A stretch of DNA of 9,544 bases from DATKXO01 sp035528995 (GCA_035528995.1 DATKXO010000253.1:1-9544), one strand, 5' to 3'; shown: positions 1-9,220, counted from the first letter of the stretch. The notes: generated by a model not told the origin, from the sequence alone. Program-made: numbers and translations.

Positions 1-1402
1 CACCCAGCGGAGCCGGCCGGCGGGCGATGTGCCGGTCCGTCAGCCCCAGCATGTCGTAGACCCGCAGCCCGCTGTAATAGCCGACCGCGCCGATCGGCAC
101 ACAGGCGATCGAAGCGTCGGGCGGCGCGTTCTTCGCCAGCCACTCACCGGCGGCCGTCCAGCGCGGCACCTCGATGTTCTGCTGGGTGGCGTACAAGCGA
201 TACTGCGCGGCGTCCGGCTGGTTCGTCGCCAGCGGTGCGATCAGCAGAGCCGCGCCCAGCACAAGGGCGACGTAGCTGCGCCAGCCCGGGCGCGTGTCTC
301 GGACGGACCTCCAGTAGTCCAGGGCGTCCGCTACCAGCCCCTGCACCAGCATGGCCCACAGCGCAATCACCGGGACCATGAACCGGTACATGGGCAGCCC
401 GTCGCCGCCGACCGCCACCACCCCCGCCACCAGCAGCAATCCCACCAGCGACAGGGCCCGGGCGAACGGACGCGCCCGGTACAACCAGACCGCCACGAAC
501 GGCCCCAGCCACAGCAACAGCCCACCGTTGTGGGCCGCGAACCCGAGCACGTATTCCAGACCGCGCTGAGCCTGTTCAATGTTCGCGCCGACCTTCGCGT
601 AGAACGTGTTGGGCAGCCAGTCGCCGTAATAGGCGTGCCGCCAGATCAGATGAGCTCCCACGATGACCCCGGCCGGGATCAGCAGCGCCACCGGGTTGCG
701 CGCAGTGTTGTGCCTGCGGACAAGCACCAGCCAGGCGACTAACGCGACGGTAACGAGCACGCCCTCGGGTCGCATCAGCGCGCACAGGCCGCAGGTCACT
801 CCGGCCAGCGCCATGCGCTTGACATCCCCCGACGGCCCGGCCGCCAGCCAGACCGACACCAGGATCAGCGTCGCGTACCCGCAGGCCTCCAGCCCGCCGA
901 GGCTCCAGCACGCGGCTGCCCCGGTGCCCGCGAACAGCAGAGGCCCGAGGCAGGACAACGGGCGTCGCCGGTCCACCCCCGACAACGGCGACGCCAGCCA
1001 CATCACCAAAATGCAGCCGAGCCCACCGACCAGCGACAGCCCCCGGACGGCCCGGACGAACTCGACGCCCACCGCTCCCAACGCGGCCGTCAGACCCACC
1101 CACAGGAAGCTGGTGTACCCCTCGACCCGCTCGCCGACGTTGTACACCCAACCGTGTCCGTCCACGACGTTGCGGGCGTAACGCGCGATGATGAACGCGT
1201 CATCGCTGATGAAGTCGTAGACCCAGGCGTGCCCGACCAGCACGAGCGCGACACCCACCAGGCACACCACCGCCAGCGCCGTTTTCGGCGGCCTGGCGAA
1301 GGTCTCGCCCCCGGAGGTATTAGCTGCACTCAAGGTTGACGCTCCATCGCACCGCCGGCAAGCGCGCCGCACAAGTCGCCCGCCCCTCCATGCCGGACGC
1401 AT
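1..1402 (-). CDS. GT-C fold membrane glycosyltransferase-like protein (partial, C-terminus beyond left edge)
   Basis: This minus-strand frame is open without a stop from about 1402 to the left edge (~467 codons). It encodes a hydrophobic, multi-pass protein. After a short basic N-terminus, a first membrane segment (about residues 41-58) leads into an Asp-Asp pair (residues 67-68, FISDDAFIIAR) and then RYARNVVDGHGWVYNVGERVEGYTSFLW. An early loop with an acidic pair followed by a G-rich 'ERVEGYTSFLW' stretch is typical of GT-C enzymes related to ArnT/AftB that use lipid-linked sugar donors. More membrane helices follow, and near the left edge there is a soluble motif GAVGYYSGLRVYDMLGLTDRHIA that recurs in planctomycete members (from memory). 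The likely role is transfer of a sugar from a polyprenyl carrier to an envelope glycan or protein; the substrate is unknown. The start is uncertain. ATG at 1402 has no Shine-Dalgarno, GTG at 1372 is possible, and TTG at 1333 has GGAG 8 nt upstream and removes an Arg/Cys-rich leader. It is transcribed divergently from acnA. Confidence 0.82.
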   Translation of the reverse strand, partial: MRPAWRGGRLVRRACRRCDGASTLSAANTSGGETFARPPKTALAVVCLVGVALVLVGHAWVYDFISDDAFIIARYARNVVDGHGWVYNVGERVEGYTSFLWVGLTAALGAVGVEFVRAVRGLSLVGGLGCILVMWLASPLSGVDRRRPLSCLGPLLFAGTGAAACWSLGGLEACGYATLILVSVWLAAGPSGDVKRMALAGVTCGLCALMRPEGVLVTVALVAWLVLVRRHNTARNPVALLIPAGVIVGAHLIWRHAYYGDWLPNTFYAKVGANIEQAQRGLEYVLGFAAHNGGLLLWLGPFVAVWLYRARPFARALSLVGLLLVAGVVAVGGDGLPMYRFMVPVIALWAMLVQGLVADALDYWRSVRDTRPGWRSYVALVLGAALLIAPLATNQPDAAQYRLYATQQNIEVPRWTAAGEWLAKNAPPDASIACVPIGAVGYYSGLRVYDMLGLTDRHIARRPAPLG

Positions 1403-1640
1403 CACCGTAACCGAACGCCCCCCCCGGTGCCAGGCATGTTCGCATCGTATGTCGGGCGCCGGCGTTGGGGACTCGTATGGGCCCCGGATTGCGAAGAGTA
1501 ATCGGCGGCGATATAGTGCCGTCTTCGGGCGGGTTGGCATGTCCGAACGGCGGTCGCCGGCAGTCGGGCGGGTACGGGATTGAGTCGGCGTTGGGCCGGG
1601 TAGACCTCACCAGTCACCACGAGAAACGGATACCACAACC
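1403..1640. other. Divergent intergenic region between the GT-C gene and acnA
   Basis: This 238-bp stretch separates two divergent genes and must hold both promoters. A convincing promoter is visible only toward acnA (1489-1517). A homopolymer of eight C (eight G on the coding strand of the minus gene) lies at 1418-1425, about 16 nt upstream of the ATG of the GT-C gene. Two 10-bp direct repeats are present: CGGCGTTGGG at 1460-1469 and 1586-1595, and TCGGGCGGGT at 1525-1534 and 1564-1573. I see no small gene, tRNA or riboswitch structure here. Confidence 0.6.
1489..1517 (+). promoter_or_regulatory. Probable sigma70-type promoter for acnA
   Basis: A -35-like TTGCGA (1489-1494, 4/6 to consensus) and a -10-like TATAGT (1512-1517, 5/6) are separated by exactly 17 bp. 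This is a striking match in GC-rich surroundings. Transcription would start near 1524, giving a leader of about 117 nt before the acnA ATG. No start-site data are available. Confidence 0.5.
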
Positions 1641-4361
<2,721 letters not shown>

Positions 4362-4388
4362 GCCGCCCGCGCACGACAACGCCACCCC

Positions 4389-4417
4389 AAACCCGGGCTC
4401 CGTCGCCTGGTTTTTTT
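4389..4417 (+). terminator. Probable rho-independent terminator after acnA
   Basis: AAACCCGG (4389-4396) can pair with CCTGGTTT (4406-4413) as a 7-bp stem with one C/T mismatch and a 9-nt loop. It is followed by a run of seven T (4411-4417, the first three overlapping the stem). It lies 28 bp after the acnA stop. The T run is conspicuous in this GC-rich DNA. The stem is short and imperfect, hence moderate confidence. Confidence 0.5.
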
Positions 4418-4575
4418 CTCCGCCGCGGATCATCCGGGATCGTTAAGCGCCTAACCCATGCCGCCCACGCGTGTCTGCCCTTCTGGACACAACGTCAGCC
4501 GCGTGTGCCCGTCCCGTCGCCCGGCGCGACTAACGGCGGGGCGGGCGACTCAACGCCTCTTCATTTCCCGCACGG

Positions 4576-4581
4576 AAGGAG
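4576..4581 (+). promoter_or_regulatory. Strong Shine-Dalgarno of the small lipoprotein
   Basis: AAGGAG lies 6 nt before the ATG at 4588. It shows that this genome uses anti-Shine-Dalgarno pairing for at least some genes, while acnA and nadC lack such a site. It also settles the lipoprotein start. Confidence 0.75.
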
Positions 4582-4587
4582 ATTGTC

Positions 4588-4860
4588 ATGCGCACCGTAC
4601 TCATGGCGTTGGCGGCCGTCTTTGTGCTGACAGCCGCGTCCGGCTGCCTCGTGGCCAGCACCACGCGGCACGGAGTCTACAACAAGTCGGCCGTCGTCTG
4701 GCAGGACGACATCTACGTCGTGGACCTCAACAGGTGCACCGCCCGGCGCGTCCACCTCGAGCCCTGCCACGAGGGCGAGATCATCGAAACCATCACCATC
4801 GAGGAAGAAGGTGAAGCTTCCGTCCCCTGCGAGGGCCACTTCCTCGCATCGAGCCGGTAG
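4588..4860 (+). CDS. Small predicted lipoprotein of unknown function
   Basis: This 90-residue protein has a clear export signal: Arg2, a hydrophobic core (residues 4-16) and a lipobox-like TAASGC ending at Cys20. It should therefore be lipidated and anchored on the outer face of the cytoplasmic membrane or in the outer membrane. The mature part is about 70 residues with three further cysteines (50, 60, 81), several acidic residues in EIIETITIEEEGE, and no family I recognise. The start is well supported by the strongest Shine-Dalgarno in the window, AAGGAG at 4576-4581 with 6 nt spacing. Ala rather than Leu at -3 of the lipobox is slightly unusual. It lies after the acnA terminator and 116 bp before the nadC ATG, with no obvious terminator of its own, so co-transcription with nadC is possible. 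Confidence 0.75.
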   Translation: MRTVLMALAAVFVLTAASGCLVASTTRHGVYNKSAVVWQDDIYVVDLNRCTARRVHLEPCHEGEIIETITIEEEGEASVPCEGHFLASSR

Positions 4861-4938
4861 CGGGCCTGTACCCACAAGGGCTCCATGGTGCGGCCGTGCC
4901 CGCACCGGTTGCCAAATGCACATACGCGGTTCGTGCCG

Positions 4939-4967
4939 TTGACAACCGGCCGATTCTGCCCCAGCAT
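4939..4967 (+). promoter_or_regulatory. Possible nadC promoter (perfect -35, weak -10)
   Basis: TTGACA at 4939-4944 is a perfect -35 hexamer. The -10 position at 17-bp spacing is CAGCAT (4962-4967), only 3/6 to consensus. If functional, transcription would begin around 4974, within a few bases of the ATG at 4977, giving an almost leaderless mRNA. That would fit the absence of a Shine-Dalgarno. The weak -10 keeps confidence low. Confidence 0.3.
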
Positions 4968-4976
4968 GACCGCATC

Positions 4977-5879
4977 ATGGAGCCCCAATTCAGTGACATG
5001 GATCTGCTCCGAACGCGCGTGCGCGAGCTGGCCGAGATGGCCCGGGCCGAGGACCTCGGCGACGCGGGCGACATCAGCAGCCGGCTGCTGGGCGAGGACG
5101 TCGGGCCCGGTGAGTACCGACTCGTCTCCCGGCGGGCCGGCGTACTGGCCGGCTGCGCCGTCGCCGGCGACATCCTGACCACCTACGACCGCTGGATCGA
5201 GCTCACCTGGACCCAGGGCGTCTGGGACGGCTCGCGCTTCAAGATCGGTGCCGAACTCGCCCGCGTCCGCGGGCCCAACGGTCCGATCCTGGCGGCCGAG
5301 CGAGTCCTGCTCAACTTCCTCCAGCGCTTGTGCGGTGTGGCCACGGCCACCCGGGCCTATGTCGATGCCGTCGCCGGCACGCCCGCCAAAATCCTCGACA
5401 CCCGCAAGACGATCCCCGGCTGGCGCGTCCTGGACAAGTACGCCGTCTGCTGCGGCGGCGGGCGCAACCATCGCATGGGCCTGCACGACGCCGTTCTGAT
5501 CAAGGACAACCACCTGGCCGGCATCGAGCGCGAGCGCCTCGCCGGCGTCGTCTTCGAGATGCTCAACCAAGCCGCCTCCCTCGACCCGCCGCCCAAGTTC
5601 GTCGAGGTCGAAGCCGACACCGTCGAGCAGGCCGCCGAAGTCTTCAAGGTCGTCGGCGTGGACTTCGTCCTGTTGGACAACTTCAAGCCGGCCGATCTCC
5701 GCAAGGTCGTCAAGCTCCGCGACTCCCTCGGCCTCAAGGGCAAGGTCCGCCTGGAGGCCTCCGGCGGCATAACCCTCGACAACGTCCGCACCATAGCCGA
5801 GACCGGAGTAGAGCGAATCTCCGTAGGCGCCATCACCCACTCGGCCCCCGCCATCGACCTAGCCCTAGAATCCGCCTGA
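4977..5879 (+). CDS. nadC: Nicotinate-nucleotide pyrophosphorylase (carboxylating), quinolinate phosphoribosyltransferase
   Basis: This cytoplasmic enzyme makes nicotinate mononucleotide, CO2 and pyrophosphate from quinolinate and PRPP, the third step of de novo NAD synthesis. The 300-residue product from the ATG at 4977 matches the family length (about 280-300). Visible signatures are DTRKTIPGWR (141-150), GGRNHRMGLHDAVLIKDNH (161-179) carrying the His-Arg and Lys used for substrate binding, EVEAD (200-204), LLDNF with Asp224, and EASGGI (260-265) before the phosphate-binding end of the barrel. The frame is also open from a GTG at 4896 (327 residues), but the extra 27 residues do not resemble the NadC N-terminus, and a promoter-like TTGACA lies within them. 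No Shine-Dalgarno precedes the ATG. No nadA or nadB is in the window. Confidence 0.96.
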   Translation: MEPQFSDMDLLRTRVRELAEMARAEDLGDAGDISSRLLGEDVGPGEYRLVSRRAGVLAGCAVAGDILTTYDRWIELTWTQGVWDGSRFKIGAELARVRGPNGPILAAERVLLNFLQRLCGVATATRAYVDAVAGTPAKILDTRKTIPGWRVLDKYAVCCGGGRNHRMGLHDAVLIKDNHLAGIERERLAGVVFEMLNQAASLDPPPKFVEVEADTVEQAAEVFKVVGVDFVLLDNFKPADLRKVVKLRDSLGLKGKVRLEASGGITLDNVRTIAETGVERISVGAITHSAPAIDLALESA

Positions 5880-5899
5880 CCCCCAACGAACAACCGAGC

Positions 5900-5917
5900 C
5901 GCGAACTTCAGTTCGCG
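5900..5917. repeat. Short perfect hairpin after nadC
   Basis: CGCGAAC (5900-5906) and GTTCGCG (5911-5917) form a perfect 7-bp inverted repeat with loop TTCA, 21 bp after the nadC stop. It has no following T run, so it is a poor intrinsic terminator. It could instead protect the 3' end of the mRNA or be one copy of a dispersed palindromic element. Confidence 0.5.
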
Positions 5918-5955
5918 CGGACTGTGTCACACGAGAGACGCCGATTCGGCGACCC

Positions 5956-5998
5956 TTGCATCCCCAACCCCCAACCGATACTTTATATCCTGCACTAT
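5956..5998 (+). promoter_or_regulatory. Possible promoter region for the SEFIR-STAND gene
   Basis: TTGCAT (5956-5961) is followed by the only AT-rich patch in this gap, GATACTTTATATCC (about 5977-5990). TACTTT at 5979-5984 has 17-bp spacing but poor identity. TTATAT at 5983-5988 looks better but its spacing is too long (21 bp). This is the best promoter candidate ahead of the gene and would leave a leader of roughly 150 nt that includes the 6126-6146 hairpin. Confidence 0.22.
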
Positions 5999-6125
5999 CG
6001 CGGCCAGGCCTCGTCGGGGTGCCTGACGGCCGCACAGGACATAATCGGCCACACGGCCGCCACCGATCGAGGCCCAAACCCCACGACCGGCCGCGGACCC
6101 GTGCTCGCCGAGACCCGCGCACGAC

Positions 6126-6146
6126 GGCCCGATTCTGGATCGGGCC
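6126..6146. repeat. Perfect 8-bp inverted repeat just upstream of the SEFIR-STAND start codon
   Basis: GGCCCGAT (6126-6133) and ATCGGGCC (6139-6146) pair perfectly around a TCTGG loop, ending 15 nt before the ATG at 6162. A GGGGA (6148-6152) immediately follows and is the only candidate ribosome-binding sequence. As RNA, the hairpin would sit directly against the initiation region. The inner arms CCCGAT/ATCGGG recur inside the downstream gene at 8921-8936. Confidence 0.6.
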
Positions 6147-6161
6147 CGGGGAAACGTCCCT

Positions 6162-9100
6162 ATGGACACGCCCTCCCCCAAGGTCTTCATCAGCTACAGC
6201 CACGATTCCGACGAGCACAAGGCGCGAGTCCTCGCCTTCGCCAGGGCATTGCGAGCCAACGGGATCGACGTCGAAATCGACCAGTTCCACACCGACGAAA
6301 TCGTCGACTGGCCCCGCTGGTGCAATGACCAGATCAGCCGCGACCACTCTGACTTCGTCCTCTGCGTCTGCACCGCGGAATACCGACGCCGCATCGAGGG
6401 AAAAGTACCGCCGACGAAGGGTAAGGGTGTTTACTGGGAGGGCAGTCTGCTCGACGACGACCTTTACGACGAGAAGGGCAACAGCCGCCTCATCCCGGTC
6501 CTGTTCGACGACGAGCCGGACAGCGCCATACCTCGCTTCCTTCGCGGCTGGACCTTCTGTCGCCTGCGCGACTTCGCCGTGGCCGACCCCGGCTATGAGA
6601 CGCTGATCCGCATTCTCACCGGGCAGGCAAGCGTCGAGAAAAACGCGCTCGGCCCGGTGCCAGTCTTGCCACCCAAGACACCGCCGCCAACTCAGCCGCC
6701 AGTTGCCGGCTCTACCGAGATCGCCCCTACCCGCCTCCACCACGGCGCCGACCACCTCGTCGGACGCGAGGAAAAACTCGCCGACCTCGACAAAGCCTGG
6801 ACCGACCCCGCCACCCACCTCCTGACCATCGTCGCCTTCGGCGGCGTCGGCAAGACCGCCCTGATCGCAACCTGGGAAGCCAACCTGGCCAAACGCGATT
6901 ACGACGGCGCCCGCTTTTTCGACTGGTCCTTCTACAGCCAGGGCACCCGAGAGCAGGGCGCCGCCTCGGCCGACGCCTTCATCGCCAAGGCCCTCACCTT
7001 CTTCGGCGACAAGGCCATGGCCGACAGCCCCACCTCCCCGTGGGACAAGGGCGCCCGCCTGGCGCAGCTCGTCGCCGAGCGTCCCACCCTGCTGGTCCTC
7101 GACGGCCTCGAGCCCCTCCAATACCCCCCCGGCCCCCTCGGTGGCCAGCTCAAAGACCCCGCCATCGAGGCCCTGCTCAAGGGCCTCGCCCAGCACAACC
7201 CCGGCCTCTGCGTCGTCACCACCCGCGAGCGCCTCACCGACCTGGCCCCCTTCAACGACACCACCGCCCCGGAGTGGACCCTGGAGAACCTCAGCGACCA
7301 GGCCGGCGCCGCCTTGCTACACCAGGCCGGCGCAAACCGCGCCGGCGCCGTCGACATCAACCGCGACGACCCCGAACTCCGCGCCGCCAGCAGCGAAGTC
7401 AACGGCCACGCCCTCACCCTGCGCCTCCTCGGCACCTACCTTGCGAAGGCGCATCAGGGCGACATCCGCAAGCGCGACCGAGTGAAGTTCACCAAAGCCG
7501 ACGCCAGGACCCAGGGCGGCCACGCCTTCAAGACCATGGCCGCGTACGAGAGGTGGTTTTCCGACGGCAGTGAGGACGGCGCCCGCGCCCTGGCCGTCCT
7601 CCGCCTCCTGGGCCTCTTCGACCGCCCGGCCGACGCCGCCTGCCTGACCGCCCTGCGAAACCCCCCGCCTATAGCTGGCTTGACCGAACCCCTAATCGGC
7701 CTGAACGAGGAAGACTGGAACCTGACTCTCTCGTCGCTGGCCGACTGTAGCTTGCTGGCCGTTCAATCGTCAATCGTCAATCGTCAATCGTCAATCGACG
7801 CACATCCACTAATCCGCGAATACTTCGCCAACCAACTCCGCGAGAAGAACCCCGACGCTTGGCGTGCCGCCCACCGCCGCCTCTACGAGCATCTCACGGA
7901 GAGTACGGAGGACAAGCCGGACGCGACTCTCGAAGACCTCCAACCCCTCTACCAGGCCGTCGCCCACGGCTGCCAGGCCGGGATGCAACAGGAAGCGTGC
8001 GATCATGTCTACAACGCCCGCATCGGGCGTCGCGACGAGTTCTACAGCACCCGGAAGCTTGGCGCTTTCGGCGCGGACCTTGGCGCAGTCGCGTGTTTCT
8101 TCGACGAAGCTTGGGGCGGAATCTCGCCGGCGCTTTCTGAAGGCGCCCAAGCCTGGCTCTTGAATCAGGCGGGCTTCCGCCTTCGCGCCCTGGGCCGCCT
8201 GACCGAGGCCCTCGAGCCGATGCGGGCCGGATTGCCAATTGAGTTAAATCACCAGGACTGGAGAAATGCCGCCGCCCGCGCCTGCAATCTGAGCGAGCTA
8301 AACCTGACGCTAGGCCGCGTGACCGACGCGGTCCCTGACCCCGACCAGTCCGTGACGTTCGCCGATCGCAGCAGTGACCAGTTTATGCGGGTGGCAGTTC
8401 GCACGGCGCTGGCCGACGCCCTCCACCAAGCTGGCCGGCGCGCCGACGCCCTAGCCTCCTTCCGCGAGGCCGAGGCCATCCAGGCCGAGCGTGAGCCGGA
8501 GCATCCGCTGCTCTACTCGGCCGCGGGCTTCCAGTATTGCGACCTGCTCCTGGCCGAGCCCGAACGCGCCGCTTGGCAGACTGGCATAGGCCTGGAGCCC
8601 GTGCCGGACTGCGCGCAGGACGCCCGTGACGGGTTGATCGCCCGCTGCCGCGAAGTCGACGGGCGGGGTCAGAAGATGTTCGAGTGGCGTATGCCATGTG
8701 ACTCCCTCCTCACCATCGCCCTCGACCACCTCACGCTGGCCCGCGCCGCCCTCTACCGTGCCATCCTCGGGCATTCCGCATTCCGCATTCCGCATTCCGA
8801 TCTCGCCCCGGCCCGCCAACACGTCACCGACGCCGTCGACGGCCTCCGCCGAGCGGGCACCATGGACCACCTTCCTCGCGCCCTCCTCTCCCGCGCCTGG
8901 CTGCGAGTTCTGGAGGGCGATCCCGATGGATCGGGACGCGACCTGGACGACGGCTGGCAGATCGCCGAACGCGGCCCCATGCGCCTGCACATGACCGACA
9001 TCCTCCTCCACCGCGCCCGACTCTTCCACGCCGTCCGCCCCTACCCCTGGCCCGGCCCCCAAAAAGACCCCGGCCCCACCCACGACCTCGCCGACGCCCG

Positions 9101-9185
9101 CAAACTCATCCACCACTGCGGCTACCACCGCCGCGACGAAGAACTAGCCGACGCCCAACAAGCCGCCAAATCCTGGCCCCCCTGA
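6162..9185 (+). CDS. SEFIR-STAND NTPase-TPR protein, NLR-like candidate immune receptor
   Basis: This 1007-residue three-part protein starts with a SEFIR/TIR-like domain (about residues 6-150): KVFISYSHDSDEHK, GIDVEIDQ, CVCTAEYRRR and GVYWEGSLL with Glu93. A Pro-rich linker (about 165-186) leads to a STAND (NB-ARC-like) NTPase. Its motifs are HLVGREEKL, P-loop FGGVGKTAL (226-234, Lys231), Walker B TLLVLDGLEPLQ (Asp314), VVTTRER (Arg355) and GHALTLRLLG (415-424) in the GLPL-like position. A winged-helix-like region ends with DAHPLIREYF (about 546-555). The remainder, about 560-1000, is helical with TPR-like repeats, including DGLRRAGTMDHLPRALLSRAWLRVLEGD and GYHRRDEELA. By family knowledge, the TPR part senses a trigger, the NTPase oligomerises, and the SEFIR domain is the effector. 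Bacterial SEFIR/TIR domains can act as NAD-degrading or signalling modules in phage defence; the specific function here is inferred. The ATG at 6162 has only a weak GGGGA upstream. Three repeat elements lie in frame. No partner gene is visible. Confidence 0.88.
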   Translation: MDTPSPKVFISYSHDSDEHKARVLAFARALRANGIDVEIDQFHTDEIVDWPRWCNDQISRDHSDFVLCVCTAEYRRRIEGKVPPTKGKGVYWEGSLLDDDLYDEKGNSRLIPVLFDDEPDSAIPRFLRGWTFCRLRDFAVADPGYETLIRILTGQASVEKNALGPVPVLPPKTPPPTQPPVAGSTEIAPTRLHHGADHLVGREEKLADLDKAWTDPATHLLTIVAFGGVGKTALIATWEANLAKRDYDGARFFDWSFYSQGTREQGAASADAFIAKALTFFGDKAMADSPTSPWDKGARLAQLVAERPTLLVLDGLEPLQYPPGPLGGQLKDPAIEALLKGLAQHNPGLCVVTTRERLTDLAPFNDTTAPEWTLENLSDQAGAALLHQAGANRAGAVDINRDDPELRAASSEVNGHALTLRLLGTYLAKAHQGDIRKRDRVKFTKADARTQGGHAFKTMAAYERWFSDGSEDGARALAVLRLLGLFDRPADAACLTALRNPPPIAGLTEPLIGLNEEDWNLTLSSLADCSLLAVQSSIVNRQSSIDAHPLIREYFANQLREKNPDAWRAAHRRLYEHLTESTEDKPDATLEDLQPLYQAVAHGCQAGMQQEACDHVYNARIGRRDEFYSTRKLGAFGADLGAVACFFDEAWGGISPALSEGAQAWLLNQAGFRLRALGRLTEALEPMRAGLPIELNHQDWRNAAARACNLSELNLTLGRVTDAVPDPDQSVTFADRSSDQFMRVAVRTALADALHQAGRRADALASFREAEAIQAEREPEHPLLYSAAGFQYCDLLLAEPERAAWQTGIGLEPVPDCAQDARDGLIARCREVDGRGQKMFEWRMPCDSLLTIALDHLTLARAALYRAILGHSAFRIPHSDLAPARQHVTDAVDGLRRAGTMDHLPRALLSRAWLRVLEGDPDGSGRDLDDGWQIAERGPMRLHMTDILLHRARLFHAVRPYPWPGPQKDPGPTHDLADARKLIHHCGYHRRDEELADAQQAAKSWPP
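7763..7797 (+). repeat. Heptanucleotide tandem repeat TCAATCG x5 inside the SEFIR-STAND gene
   Basis: There are five perfect, uninterrupted copies of TCAATCG (35 bp). They encode residues 534-546 (VQSSIVNRQSSID), a Ser/Asn/Gln-rich insert between the winged-helix-like part and the DAHPLIREYF motif. The 7-bp unit shifts the reading frame if copy number changes by any number not divisible by three. The composition (AT-richer than the flanks) suggests insertion or expansion of a repeat in a linker. Confidence 0.95.
8771..8798 (+). repeat. Heptanucleotide tandem repeat GCATTCC x4 inside the SEFIR-STAND gene
   Basis: There are four perfect copies of GCATTCC (28 bp). They encode residues 870-880 (GHSAFRIPHSD) in a loop between two predicted TPR helices (ALYRAIL and LAPARQHVTDAVDGLRRAG). 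The unit is unrelated in sequence to the 7763 tract but has the same length. Confidence 0.95.
8921..8936. repeat. Palindromic element TCCCGAT-GG-ATCGGGA inside the SEFIR-STAND gene
   Basis: A perfect 7-bp inverted repeat around GG encodes DPDGSGR (residues 920-926) in a turn between TPR helices. Its arms share CCCGAT/ATCGGG with the hairpin at 6126-6146, so both may belong to one dispersed palindrome family. Confidence 0.7.
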
Positions 9186-9220
9186 ACGCGGCACGCCCAA
9201 TCCACAACAATTCACCACAG

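Noticed and set aside
29..742. A 237-codon plus-strand frame at the left edge
   Set aside because: It is rich in Arg/Gln/His/Pro and lies opposite the continuous GT-C frame, whose membrane helices and motifs are clear. It is a shadow.
4713..5840. A 375-codon minus-strand frame opposite nadC
   Set aside because: It is antisense of nadC and has no motifs of its own.
5900..5917. Intrinsic terminator of nadC
   Set aside because: The hairpin is good but no T run follows, so it is listed only as an inverted repeat.
5865..7196. A 443-codon minus-strand frame across the nadC end, the gap and the SEFIR-STAND start
   Set aside because: It crosses the hairpins and covers the conserved SEFIR and P-loop region in antisense; its composition is low-complexity and no family is recognisable.
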